Source: Punica granatum
Taxonomy: Eukaryota > Streptophyta > Magnoliopsida > Myrtales > Lythraceae
NCBI RefSeq assembly: GCF_007655135.1
Contig: NC_045128.1
Coordinates: 18,694,811 to 18,758,810, forward strand
DNA length: 64,000 nucleotides
Direction of reading: 5' to 3'
Part shown: positions 46,963 to 59,200 of the stretch, piece by piece
Numbering within the stretch: position 1 is the stretch's first letter
Layout of the letters: the number at the start of each line of letters is the position of its first letter
Notes under the pieces: model-generated
What the model was told of the DNA's origin: nothing
The model's database searches: none
Seen by the model: only the letters and a program-made list of their open reading frames with translations
Program-made: the position numbers and the translations under genes

Positions 46963-49871
46963 CAAGCTCCACAACCAAACATCGGCCTCCCTCACCAAGC
47001 TCCACCGCCCCTAAACATTACCTTTTCTGAACCGGGCACGCCTACTTGTGCAGCCCCTCTAGCTCCACCTACAAACTTCCCGCCGGAAGAAGAAACAGAA
47101 CAGGAGCGTAGGATCAGGAAATTAGAAGAAATGGTGAAAGCCCTGCAAGCAAAAGAAATCTGAGTCAACTCAAGCTTCGTCGATTGGGGTCTTTTCCCAA
47201 GCATGCGTCTACGACGTACGAGGGACCCGCGGCATCACCTCCGACACTACCGAGGAAAGATGTTGCAGTACTGGGAGTACGAGGAATTCATTATCCACTC
47301 CTTCCAGGACAGCTTAACAGGACCAGCTCTCGATTGGTTCATGACGCTCAAGGCAGAGGACATCCCCACATGGGCGGACCTCTCCAGCAAGTTTGTTGAT
47401 CAGTATCAGTTTTGCGCAGAAGCTCCGCCAACTCTCCTAGAGTTGAGCACTAAAGAAATGGCTGAAGGTTAGAAGTTCGAAGATTACGCCACCAAGTGGC
47501 GCTCTCAAGCGGCGAAGCACGTTCCGCCTATCAGCGAGAAGCAGCAGATCCAACTGTTCCATTCCACACTTAAGGGAGTGTACTATATGCACCTATTGGC
47601 TCATACTTCCTCATTCACTGATTTAATTGAAGCAAGGAAGAAGCTCGACATGTGGATCAAGCTAGGCAGGATAGAAGATCCTAATAGGAAGAGGGAAGGG
47701 GATTCCTCCAGGAGGAACATCGCCGGATCCCCCGCAGGCAACAAGAAGGGTAAGGAGACGACTATCAATGTTGTCAGCCCAGGACACCAGGAGTCCCGAC
47801 CAGTCTCTATGAATTACGCACCAGTGCCTTCAGCTACTCAAGCATACGGTCCGCCTCCCGCTCATTACCCGCAGCAACCATTCTCAGCCCCGCCGGCTCC
47901 AGTATCCGCACCGCAGCAAGTCGTCCACTACACCCCCGCACCCCCGCAGGCTCAGCAAAATAGGGCCCCCACATTTAGGCCTCCTCAACAGGGCCAGCAA
48001 AGCGGGACTACGCAACCCCGTCAACGCAGGCAGTTCACTCCCCTACAAGCCCCACCTTCCCATATATACAGGCAGCTCCTTGCAGGTAATAAGATCAGGC
48101 AGGAGGAACCTGGCGCCAACTTCAATCCGGCAAATCAAGACCAAAGCCGGCGATGCGAGTTTCATATGGGTGCACCCGGTCACACTCTCGATAACTGCTG
48201 GAGGTTGCGAGAGAAGATTCAGGAGTTAATCGATGCAAAAGCAATCTCCTTTAATGCAGTAAGACCCCCGAATGTGCAGGCCAACCCGCTCCCTAATCAT
48301 GCGTCAGGCTCAGGACCTACCATCAACATGATCAGTGTTTGCAAGGAAGACCCTGTCCCCTTCGTAATTGAATACGTCCCGGAAGAAGTCGCTGCGCAGT
48401 TTGCGGGGTCCAGTGTTCCGCCTGCCCCATTTGTCATTGAAGTGCCTGCCAAAGAGCCATATCAAGACAACAGGGTCCCATGGACTTACGAGAATAGCAT
48501 CGGCAATCTTGAGCAACAGATGAGCGTAATGGGGGTTACGCGCTCAGGACGGGTATATGAGAACCCGGACACCACAAGTAAAAGGAAAGCCCCCGCCGCT
48601 ACGCTTGAGACTGCCCCGCAGGTCGCGCCAATCCCGACTAAAAAGGTGACAGACGAAGAAGCAGAAGCATTCATGAAGATCATTAAGGCGAGTGAATACA
48701 AGATAGTGGAGCAAATGGGCAAGTCTTCTGCCCATATTTCCCTGCTAGCCCTCCTGCTAAGTTCGGAGCCTCATCGACAAGCGCTCTTGAAAGTCCTCAC
48801 TGCCGCGCAAGTTCCCAAGGAAACGCCTGCAGCACAGATCGAAGAAACCATCAGCACTATCTTCTCTAATGCTATCTCGTTTTCCGATGACGAGCTTCCC
48901 TCTGAAGGGTATGAACACTCCTGGGCGTTGCACATCGTTTGCAAGTGCAACAACTTCATAGTTGGTCGAGTCATGATCGACAATGGCTCCGCTCTCAATG
49001 TGTGCCCAGTCTCTACCCTCAAACAGATGAATGTCGACTTCAACCGCATTCGGCCAAGCAAGACAGCGGTTAGGGCCTTTGATGGCTCACGGAGGGACGT
49101 GAATGGAGAGATCGACTTGCTGATTGATGTCGATCCTTGCTCTTTTGCAGTTACATTTCAGGTCTTGGACATTCCGAACGCATTCAGCTTGCTGCTAGGG
49201 AGACCGTGGATCCATTCCGCCGGCGCTGTACCATCGTCCCTGCACCAAAAGCTCAAGTTTATTGTCGAAGGCAAGCTCATCACCGTGAAAGGAGAAGAGG
49301 ACTACACCATCTACAAGGAGACAGCCGTCCCCTACATCAGCATTGGAGACGATCAGAATCTTCCCTTCCACTCATTCGAAACCATCTCTGTTATCAAGGA
49401 CTACGGAGAAGTCATCCCATCCAGGGCTGATCGCATGATAGGTAAGTTTCTGCTGCAGCACGACTACGTCCCGGGCGCCGGACTCGGAGCAAATGGACAG
49501 GGGATCACGCACCCCATCGAGATCGAGGACAACAAGAATAGGAGGGGACTTGGCTACCGTCCCTCTTGCCACGAGGTCGTTCAGGCACGCAATGGCAAAC
49601 ATCTTCATCATCTCGCTGCGCATTACGGGAGAATCAACAGGGGCATCCCAATTCCACCTCTATCCTACTTTTTCCCCGGACCGCCATGCATCGTTGGGGG
49701 CACCCTACAGGACTCTTACTCAGATTCAGACGACGCATCTATTGATGAGCTAGCCATATACGCCGTCTCTGAGGAGACTCCTCCGGGAGTCCATATCCGC
49801 CCGGCACGGGAGAATGAGCACCTCAACAACTGGACGTCGGTTCCGCGCTACTCGGCAGTGTTTGCCGATGT
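46963..49871 (+). pseudogene. gag-pro: Element A gag 3' part and aspartic protease with G-patch-like tail
   Basis: Continues A's gag in frame after B. Gag core at about 47225-47600 (with WEYEEFIIHSFQDSLTG), zinc knuckle near 48150-48200 (CEFHMGAPGHTLDNC). The protease active site is DNGS at 48979-48990 (IDNGSALNV), with the second conserved block LLLGRPWIH near 49190; it would cut the polyprotein. After it, GLGANGQGITHPIE and RRGLGY (about 49480-49560) look like a G-patch motif. Lesions: TGA at 47161-47163, an in-frame loss of about 12 residues near 47210 compared with D, and TAG at 47470-47472 where D has CAG. The frame otherwise runs to the putative intron donor at 49872. Confidence 0.9.
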
Positions 49872-50076
49872 GTAAGGCTATCTATGTATTTTGATGTTTC
49901 CCGCGTGTTAGGCAAAGTAACAAGCCACACGACGGAAGATGGATACTTTTGTTATAGCATACACTAATTCTGCTAATCAAATCCCTTCATACCCTTTTGA
50001 ATTCCAGTGTCTCATTTCTCTTCCCTTATCTCTTCAAGCATTTCCATATTCTAAGCCGAATCCTTTTCATTTCCAG
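49872..50076 (+). other. Putative Ogre-type intron between protease and RT
   Basis: Donor GTAAGG at 49872, acceptor TTTCCAG ending at 50076, with CTAAT branch-like words near 49965-49977. The 205-bp length is not a multiple of three, and the TAA closing the protease frame lies inside it. Removing it puts protease and RT into one frame, as described for Ogre elements, where splicing joins gag-pro to pol. Splicing itself is not shown by the sequence. Confidence 0.72.
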
Positions 50077-53000
50077 GCTCCACCCGAATCCAAAGCATCG
50101 ACGCGTCAATTCGAACCCATCCGAGGGACTTCTCGAAAAGCCCCAACCCATATACTTCGGGGAAGGGCTTGACGAGGACGGTCGAGTGCCTAAGATCGAA
50201 GAGAGTTTGCATCGCCTCGAGAACCACCAACTCACTGCAGTCGAGCCAACAGAAGAAATCAACATAGGCATAGAAGAGGAACCACGCACTTTAAAGATCG
50301 GGACGAGTCTCGACCCTACCCAACAAGCTCGGATGATCGATTTCTTGAGGGAATATCAAGAAGTCTTTGCTTGGTCTTACGCCGACATGCCAGGCTTAGA
50401 CCCCTCGATAGTGCAGCATTTCCTCCCGCTCGATACAGACAAGTTTCCGCCCAAACGTCAGCAGTTACGGCGACAGCGAGCCGAGCTTCTCCTCCGCATC
50501 AAAGAGGAAGTCGTCAAGCAGATAAACGCAGGTTTCTTGGAAGTTTGCAACTATTCCGAATGGGTGGCGAACATCGTGCCTGTGGAGAAGAAGGACGGGA
50601 GAGTCCGAGTATGTGTTGATTACCGCGACCTCAACAAAGCAAGTCCCAAAGATAACTTCCCTCTGCCCCACATCGACGTCTTGGTTGATAATACTGCACG
50701 CCACACGCAGTTCTCTTTCATGGACGGCTTCTCTGGATACAATCAAATCCGGATGGCCGAGGAAGACAAGATCAAGACCACGTTCGTCACAATGTGGGGC
50801 ACCTTTTGCTACAAAGTCATGCCTTTCGGTCTCAAGAATGCCGGGGCAACTTATCAGAGGGCAATGGTCACGCTTTTCCATGACATGATGCACAAGGAGA
50901 TCGAGGTCTACGTAGATGACATGATCGCCAAGTCAAGGGAAGGGGAGGATCACCTCGTCAACTTGAAGCGTCTCTTCGACCGTCTCAAGAAGTACAAGCT
51001 CCGGCTCAATCCAGCAAAATGCACTTTCGGCTCCAAGTTGGGAAAGTTACTAGGGTTCATAGTCAGCGAGCACGGCATTGAAGTGGATCCAGATAAGGTA
51101 AAAGCAATATTGGAGATGCCTCCACCGAAAACCGTGCGCGAAGTGCGAGGCTTTCTCGGCCGGCTGAATTACATTGCGCGATTCATTGCAAACCTGACGG
51201 ACAAATGTCAACCGCTCTTTCGCTTGCTCCGCAAGAATGCAGCAATTGAGTGGGACGACGAATGTCAGAAAGCCTTCGATACCATCAAGGCATACTTGAT
51301 TCAGCCGCCGGTGTTGGTCCCGCCGATATCGGGTCGTCCTCTCATCCTTTACCTGACAGTGCGCCGCCAATCCTTGGGGTGCATGTTGGGGCAGGAGGAC
51401 GAATCCACGCACGCAGAGCAAGCGATTTATTATTTAAGCAAGAAGTTCACTGAAGGGGAGTCCAACTACCCCGACATTGAGAAATTGTGTTGCGCACTGG
51501 TATGGGTCATGCAAAGGCTCCGGCAATACACTCTCTATCATACCATTCGCTTGCTGTCCAAGGCAGATCCTTTGAAGTACCTACTTGATAGCCCCTCTTC
51601 CATGAGGAGCATTGCAAAATGGCGCTGTCAATTAGCAGAATACGACATTGAATATGTGGCGCGCACGTCAGTTAAAGGACAAGCAATTGCAGACCACTTG
51701 GCAGAGTTTCCGATTGAAGACAACACGCCTATTGATCCAGACTTTCCAGATGAAGGAATCCTCCAAGTCGACAGTGAGGAGGATAGCCCAGCATGGAAGA
51801 TGTATTTCAATGGAGCAGTCAACTCCACTGGCTCGGGCATCGGTGCAGTGCTGATATCTCCTGACGGGCGTCATTATCCCGTTGCAGAAAAAATTGACTT
51901 TCTTACACCAATAATGTGGCTGAGTACGAAGCATGCATCCTCGGCCTACAAGCAGCTATCGACTTCAAAGTCAAGAAGTTAGAGGTTTTCGGGGACTCAA
52001 TGCTCACAATTTTCCAAACGCTGGGGCAATGGAAGACAAAGGATGAGAAGCTAGTACCCTATCACGAGTATCTTGAGGAGTTAGCGGAGAACTTCGAAAA
52101 GATCACGTTCACTTACACGCCTCGCATAAAGAATCACTTCGCAGACGCACTCGCAACGCTCGCTTCCATGGTGAGCATCACAAAAGAAAATCTCATCGAG
52201 CCTCTCGAGATTGAGATTACCAAGGGCCCTGCTCATTGCGACGCAATCGAGGCTACCGATGCAAAGCCTTGGTTCGAAGACATTAAGCATTTTCTGCAGA
52301 CTGGTCAATATCCGCAGTTTGCCAGTCACCGCGATCGAAAGACACTCCGGTTGCTTGCAACGCACTATTTTCTGAGCGGTGAAACGCTCTATAGGCGCTC
52401 TCTTGATGCTACGCTGCTCCGATGTGTCGACGGACAAGAGGCACAACGCCTCATCCAAGAAGTACACGGGGGAAGCTGTGGACCTCACATGAACGGACTT
52501 ATGCTTGCCAAGAAGATCATGCGGTTGGGCTATTTTTGGTCCACCATGGAAACTGACTGCGTCAAGCACGTCAGGCACTGCTGCTTATGCCAAGTTTATG
52601 CAGATCAGATCAAAGCACCGCCCAACGAGTTACACCCGATGGCAGCTCCGTGGCCCTTCTCAATGTGGGGCATGGATGTCATTGGTCCCATCAATCCCAA
52701 AGCATCCAATGGGCATCTTTTCATCTTAGTGGCGATCGATTATTTCACCAAGTGGATCGAAGCCATTACGCTCGCATCAGTTACTGCAAAAGCTGTGGCA
52801 CGCTTTCTCAAGCGTGATATCATTGCAAGATACGGGGTCCCCGCAACGGTCATTACCGACAATGCCAAGAATTTGAACAATAAAGTCATTGACGAGCTCT
52901 GTGCACAGTTCAAGATACAGCACCGCAATTCCTCGCCATATCGCCCCCAAATGAACGGAGCGGTAGAGGCAGCAAACAAAAACATTAAGATTATCATTGA

Positions 53001-53517
53001 AAAGATGACGGTGAATTATAAGGATTGGAACGAGATGCTCCCGTTTGCACTCTTGGCATATCGCACTTCGATTCGCACGTCTACTGGGGCAACCCCATAC
53101 TCTTTGGTATACGGCACGGAAGCAGTTCTCCCAATTGAAGTGGAGATTCCCTCCTTGAGGATTCTTGCCGAGGCCAAGCTTGAAGAAGCAGAATGGATAA
53201 AGCAGCGATACGAACAGCTTAATCTCATCGATGAGAAACGGCTAGCAACACTCTGCCACGGACAATGCTACCAGCAGAGGATGGCTCGGGCATTTAACGC
53301 GAAGGTCCGCCATCGCGAGTTCAAACCCGGAGACCTCGTTCTGCGCAAAGTCTGGCATATTGCTCCCGACTCTAGGGGCAAGTTCGCATACAAATACGAC
53401 GGACCTTTCGTCGTCACAGAAGTCTTCTCTAAAGGCGCCATCATTTTAAGCGATATGGACGGGACCGAGAATGCACTCCCTGTCAATGCCGACGCCCTCA
53501 GGAAGTACTATCCCTGA
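50077..53517 (+). pseudogene. pol: Element A pol: RT, RNase H, second RNase H, integrase (frameshifted)
   Basis: Makes and integrates element DNA. RT: VDYRDLNKASPKDNFPLP at about 50615-50670, YVDD at 50909-50920. A first RNase H (about 51340-51720) has lost typical catalytic residues (LYLTV), as is common in Tat elements. A second, archaeal-type RNase H follows (51790-52180); its first catalytic Asp is Asn (51809-51811, FNGAVN), while Glu in AEYEA and Asp in FGDS are kept. About one base is missing near 51903-51906, shifting the frame before TNNVAEYEA. Integrase: HHCC finger about 52460-52595, catalytic Asp 52675, Asp 52858, Glu 52966, and a GPF-type C-terminal module near 53400. It ends with TGA at 53515-53517. 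Domain identity is certain; function is lost. Confidence 0.95.
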
Positions 53518-53609
53518 TGGTTTGCAATTTTTGCTTCCCGAGCATTACGCCCGCACTACCATGGCATGCATTTTGTTTAAGCAACGTTCAGAGAGAAAAA
53601 GAATGTTTT

Positions 53610-53890
53610 CCCACTAGGACGAAAACCTCCTCGAGGCGTCCTAGGCAAAAGTTAGGGAATGAGAGGCTCGGCTTAAAATCTTGCAAAGGGGAGCCATGGC
53701 AAAAGGAGAGCAAATCAAAATCCTCGCTAGATTGAAAACCCGCAAAGGGCAGTCTAGGCAAAAATTAGAGGAATCGAGAGGTGCGACCTAATCCGTCAAG
53801 CGGAGGGTCGTAGCAAAAGGAGAGTCCAATGAGGGAAATGTCAAATAAAAAATACCCCGCTAGGCCGTCAAGCATTTTACGGCCTAGGCA
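53610..53890 (+). other. Hairpin array downstream of integrase in A
   Basis: CTAGGACG (53614-53621) with CGTCCTAG (53637-53644); CTAGATTG (53727-53734) with CAGTCTAG (53750-53757, one G-U); TGCGACC (53782-53788) with GGTCGTA (53806-53812, one G-U); CTAGGCCGT (53860-53868) with ACGGCCTAG (53879-53887). A weaker one lies at about 53665-53697. Each is followed by GGCAAAA, GCAAAAGGAGAG or similar. Stem sequence varies while pairing is kept. Confidence 0.75.
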
Positions 53891-54534
53891 AAAGTTAGGG
53901 GCAATTATCGGCTCGACCACGAAAGAACAGCAACACCCTGCGTGAGGCTATAGCAAGTAGTGGTTCGGCGATCATCAATGCAAGCAAACTCTCTCTTTGA
54001 CTCTCTGGGCACGAGGCATCCCTCGAAATGGAGTCGAGTAGTCGTATCCTTGATTTGGAGGATTCCAAAATCCTTCCCTACATCCTTATGCAAAACTCAT
54101 GAGCCATGCTCGTTCTGCAAAAAGCCTTTCTTTCAGAGTCATAGTTAGGGACACGACCATCCCTTAAAATGGTCACCGCAGTCAAAGTCCCTGAAACATC
54201 ATTGCATAGATTTCCTCTAACGCATCGCAAACCTAATGAGTTACGCATGACTGACAACAATTGTTAGAAGCCATTTTCCTGCACGCAGGTGCGCGACTTT
54301 GGACTCCAAGATGCGTCTTCCCAGGACGGACGCATGTCTGCCTCATTCAACAGATGACCATCTTAGTCAGGAGTAATGGGTCCTCAGGGAGACCCCGACT
54401 CATCTTCAATGCAACCTAGCTGCATGACAAACAGCAAATGCCCAGCAGCACTGTTCACAAATCGCCAGCTCAATAGAAAGCAACCGCAGCAAACCTTCTC
54501 GCGCTCTACGCAATCCCTTTTGCATTAGCATTTT
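53891..54534 (+). other. 3' untranslated region of A before the tandem repeats
   Basis: Noncoding, without a conserved frame. No further feature recognised. Confidence 0.5.
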
Positions 54535-54650
54535 GCCTCATGCACTGCTTTTCAATTATGCACAGCTTTTCAATTATGCACTACTTTTCAATTATGCAAC
54601 TGCTCTTCAATTATGCAACCTCTTTTCAATTATGCATAGCCTTACAAGAC
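54535..54650 (+). repeat. Short tandem repeat of about 19 bp (probable seed)
   Basis: About six imperfect copies of ATGCACTGCTTTTCAATT. Both its TGCA part and its TTTCAATT part reappear in each half of the 60-bp unit starting 300 bp downstream. Confidence 0.75.
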
Positions 54651-54929
54651 TTGCGTCAAGCAAATCAAAATTGCACATTTCTAGCACTCGACATACCTAG
54701 CACTGACCTTTGCCCTGATATTGTCTGCAGGCGAGTGTCTTCGCATGCCCGGATTGGCGCACACGCACGATCTTCTCCCATGCAAGTCCCTAGGTCAAAA
54801 TCGCTGAACTGCTTGCAACAAACGCACTGCAATCTTGCAACAAGCCGCAAAATATCCAATCTCAGCAACATCCGCAACAAGCACAAGCAAATTGCAATTG
54901 TTCCCTCCGCGCCCCATGCGACACTTCAA
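54651..54929 (+). other. Unique spacer between seed repeat and 60-bp array
   Basis: Noncoding; nothing recognised. Confidence 0.4.
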
Positions 54930-56010
54930 TTATGCAACTGCTTTTCAATTACGCACTTTTCAATTGGCGTGCACCTCCTCCGGGATGCAGTGCACATTTT
55001 CATTTCTGCAACGCACATTTCAATTGGCGTGCACCTCCTCCGGAATGCAGTGCACATTTTCATTTATGCAACGCACATTTCAATTGGCGTGCACCTCCTC
55101 CGGGATGCAGTGCACATTTTCATTTATTCAACGCACATTTCAATTGGCGTGCACCTCCTCCGGGATGCAGTGCACATTTTCGTTTCTGCAACGCACATTT
55201 CAATTGGCGTGCACCTCCTCCGGGATGCAGTGCACATTTTCATTTATGCAACGCACATTTCAATTGGCGTGCACCTCCTCCGAGATGCAGTGCACATTTT
55301 CGTTTCTGCAACGCACTTTTCAATTGGCGTGCACCTCCTCCGGGATGCAGTGCACATTTTCATTTATGCAACGCACATTTCAATTGGCGTGCACCTCCTC
55401 CGGGATGCAGTGCACATTTTCATTTCTGCAACGCACATTTCAATTGGCGTGCACCTCCTCCGGGATGCAGTGCACATTTTCATTTATGCAATGCACTTTT
55501 CAATTGGCGGGATGCAGTGCACATTTTCATTTCTGCAACGCACTTTTCCATTGGCGTGCACCTCCTCCGGGATGCAGTGCACATTTTCGTTTCTGCAACG
55601 CACTTTTCAATTGGCGTGCACCTCCTCCGGGATGCAGTGCACATTTTCATTTCTGCAACGCACTTTTCAATTGGCGTGCACCTCCTCCGGAATGCAGTGC
55701 ACATTTTCATTTCTGCAACGCACTTTTCAATTGGCGTGCACCTCCTCTGGGATGCAGTGCACATTTTCATTTCCGCAATGCACATTTCAATTAGCGTGCA
55801 CCTCCTCCGGGATGCAGTGCACATTTTCATTTCCACAATGCACATTTCAATTAGCGTGCACCTTCTCCGGAATACAGTGCACATCTCTGTCTCCACAATG
55901 CACCTTTCAATTATGCAAAGCACTTTCGATTCTGCAATGCGCTTTTCAGTTATACAATGCACTTCCAATTATACACCGCACTTTCAATTACACAATGCAC
56001 CTCTTATTCA
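54930..56010 (+). repeat. 60-bp satellite array of A, about 16 copies with degenerate edges
   Basis: Units repeat every 60 bp from about 54961, containing CAATTGGCGTGCACCTCC, GGGATGCAGTGCACATTTTC and TGCAACGCACATTT. One unit (about 55501) lacks some 20 bp. After about 55880 the array dissolves into single TGCA...TTTCAATT monomers. Long open frames here come from the 60-bp period. The place matches the variable 3' regions of Tat/Ogre elements known to give rise to satellites. Confidence 0.95.
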
Positions 56011-56215
56011 TGCAGTACATTCTCACTCTCGCACTCTTCTTTATTTAGGCATCTTTACCAAAGGCAAGCATCATTCGCGCACACCGTTCTCAGGCGTGAC
56101 AACCAGGCAAGTTTGAGGACGAAAGGAGGACGTAAGAATGGCATTACGATGGTCGCCGGAGCCAAAATAGGTGCTTCTTATAGTCTTTGGTTACATCCTC
56201 TACCCGAGCATGCAA

Positions 56216-56231
56216 CCAAAGAGGGGCAAGC
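56216..56231 (+). other. Polypurine tract, element A
   Basis: CCAAAGAGGGGCAAGC directly before TGTCAG of the 3' LTR. The 60 bp upstream (around CATCCTCTACCCGAGCATGC) are also conserved with B and C. Confidence 0.88.
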
Positions 56232-59200
56232 TGTCAGCACCCCATTTTGGCTCATCGGCTCCCAGACAGAGCAGCAACAACAACTCCGGTCATAGGCCTC
56301 ACACGCACAATAGAACAAGGTCGTGAATACCCAAAAGGAGCCATGACAAGCAAGGACAGACAGTCACTGAAAGGAGATACATCGAATCAAAGAAGGTTTA
56401 AGTTCATCAGACACACGATTCACATCTCCCACTAATTGCCAGAGGGATTAAAGCACTCATACAGAAGGCAAATCGGGGCTCGCTCTCAACAGAACAGAGC
56501 ATTCAGTGAAGACCGGGCACATCAGAAAACACAGGCACAAATCAGAAGCCTATCCCGAGCGCATTCAGGGAATCAACCATAAGGCTCAGGCAAAAGCCGG
56601 GAACAGTCCAAATGCACGGGCTTAACAGACAGAGCAAAGCTTATTTTGACAGAACAGAGGATGCAGATATCTTCGGCACATCAAATATCCCCATAATTCC
56701 CACTGAAGTGCAAGCTACACATTCAAGGGCAAAATGGTCATTTGCCTCCAAGGGGCAAAATGGTCATTTCCTCTATTTAACAAGGGCAAAATAGTCATTT
56801 GGTATCAAAAAAGGTCCCTGGGTCCACCGTTCTGCGAAAACAGCAAAATATGCCAAAACGATCGGCATGGAACGTAGATGCGGGATCTGCAGACAGAAAT
56901 GGCCAATTCAATTCTATTTGACCGAAATGGGCAAAAGTCAACCCTCGACTCCTGGGCAGGGGTAGAATAGTCATTCGGCCCGAATAAAATGCAGAACAGG
57001 CAAAAGAAGCAGAATAGCGCGCAAACCACTGAATAAGTGCCGGAAACAACCAATTTCAGTTCCAGGCCTCCAACTCGAGCAAAATTGGCCCGAACTTCAC
57101 GAGACATATAAAATGTCTCAAAGTACTCAAACACGACAAATTCGGATCAATTAGATTCATTTTACGTGCACATTGATCATTCAATGAACATTCACTGAGC
57201 ATTTGGTGCAAAAACGTATAATGCACGTAAAACCGCACCATGAATGTCCCGAATTTATTCCTCGAGTCATGTGATCGCTCAAGACAATTCAAGCATTCAT
57301 GAGAGGCAATTCGAGCACTTCCAAGAGGATAAAGAGGTCAATATTGGGCTCATTTGATTCGGTTTTTCACGAGCATTGCCGATTTAGCCATAACTTGAGC
57401 TACGGGACTCGGAATCGCTTCAAACTGGAGCCAGAATTTCACCAATTTTCTTCCAAACCTTGTGGGACCCTCCCTTACCTCATGGCTGACCTCAAAACGT
57501 GTGGACCCCACCAGCAAGGAGTCGGCAGCCCACCATTCCTCCTCTTAGCCGAAATATGCAAGTTGCATGCTCTTCCTTTCCCATTCAAATTCAACTCATG
57601 CCAACCCATTGCCAACCAATTTGGACCAGATCTAACACCTCATTTGATCCCTTTTGCACCGGCCATGGCAATTTGCAAGGCTAATTGCACTTAAATCCAC
57701 TCAATTTTGCAAAATGGCCCTTAATCCTCCTCTATAAATACCCATGGGTATTCTTCATTCAAGGGCACCTTTGCCATCAACCATTCTCTCCCAAAACACT
57801 CCCCAAATCCTCCTAAAACTCTCCAAAAAAAAATTAGAAGCCATTAGCCTTGTTTTCGGATCAAAAGGAGTGAAGATCGTCCTTTTCAGGTGGTGTCCGT
57901 ACGCCCGCACGCTGCCCGGCGCGCCCGCGCGCGCACGTCCGCCCGCGCACGCTCGCGCGCACGCCCCTCGCGCTCGATTGCTCTTGTCCGTGCTCGAAGC
58001 CGTTCGTTTGCTCGTTCGTTTGCTTGTGCTGATTCGTGCCAACATTCAAGCAATCACTTTACAAATTTTCCATAAATCCCGAAGCCAGGTATGCTCCTCC
58101 CCGACTTAGAGAAGGCTAGGACTCTTAGTCTTTAGGCTTGTGGGGCATAAGGTGGGATTTATTTATTCTCTTACAAGTTTCGTTTATGTACTTTTATTCC
58201 GTTATTCCGAACATGTAACGATGTATGCTCGTGGATGAATGCGTGTAACTCATCATGCTTATCGCACTGTTGATGCATGAGTCAGTGCCGTTTTATCGAT
58301 TCCGCCCGAATGGTTGCATAAAAATACACGAGATCATGGCGGCACCGACTACGCTAAAATGAACCGTAAAAACGTAAGAAAAGACCATAAACTTGAGTCA
58401 AGAGAACATTCCTAACTCAAGGGAACCGAGAGATCCCGCGGGCATACCTTTTAAGGGGCCGGGACAGTATTGACTTCCTTAGGTTATCAAACGGTCTCTT
58501 TTCTTCGGTTACTGGCCGGTTCTCACCGAACCATAACAAGCGGAAATTAAAAGACTTTCACAAAGCCGAGAGCAAACATGCAGCAAAAGCACATATGTCG
58601 GTAATGGACTAATCATGCACGCGACAGAGAACCAAACAGAAACAATCTAAAGCAGACATACACATACTTCCAAATTGTCTGTCAAACAAATTTCAGATAA
58701 CAACCGGCATAATCACGTAAACTCGGCGTAAATATACCGTTTGCTTGCATCCATGCACCCACATGCACTTATCAGTTAGCATGCTTTATTTTCTGCATTA
58801 CCTACTGCATACACATGCCTGTACTTGTCTGTTATTTGTTGTATCCATCGCGGTTCAAGCCTGAACTCATAAGAAACGATTGCACGGGGTCCAATGCCCT
58901 AAAAATCATCGATCACGGGTCCAACGCCCATGCACACTGAGAGCGCGCAACCCGAGTGCGGCATCGGGTCTTGCCTCGACTCAACATCCCAATCTTAGTG
59001 ATGTCTAAGTGGAAAGACAACTCGGATAGGATGAGTGAGTCGTGGTCAGGACATGACCCGGGAGCTCGACCCGTCCCGCGGCTGTCTCGAGAGTCAAACG
59101 ACTCTTCTGCTATCCGTCGGTCCGGTCGGACCCGACCCCCGGCTCCATGAGCCCGCGTTGCATTAATTTGGTTTCGGTCCTTCAAAACTCACGGCATGCA

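Noticed and set aside
47203..47472. Separate small gene
   Set aside because: It is the gag core of A between two in-frame stops, in the same frame as the parts before and after.
54930..56010. CRISPR-like regular repeats
   Set aside because: Units are contiguous with no unique spacers, in a plant retrotransposon.
54540..56116. Open frames of 319-502 codons in three forward frames
   Set aside because: They run through the 60-bp tandem array. Three overlapping frames being open at once is explained by the period.
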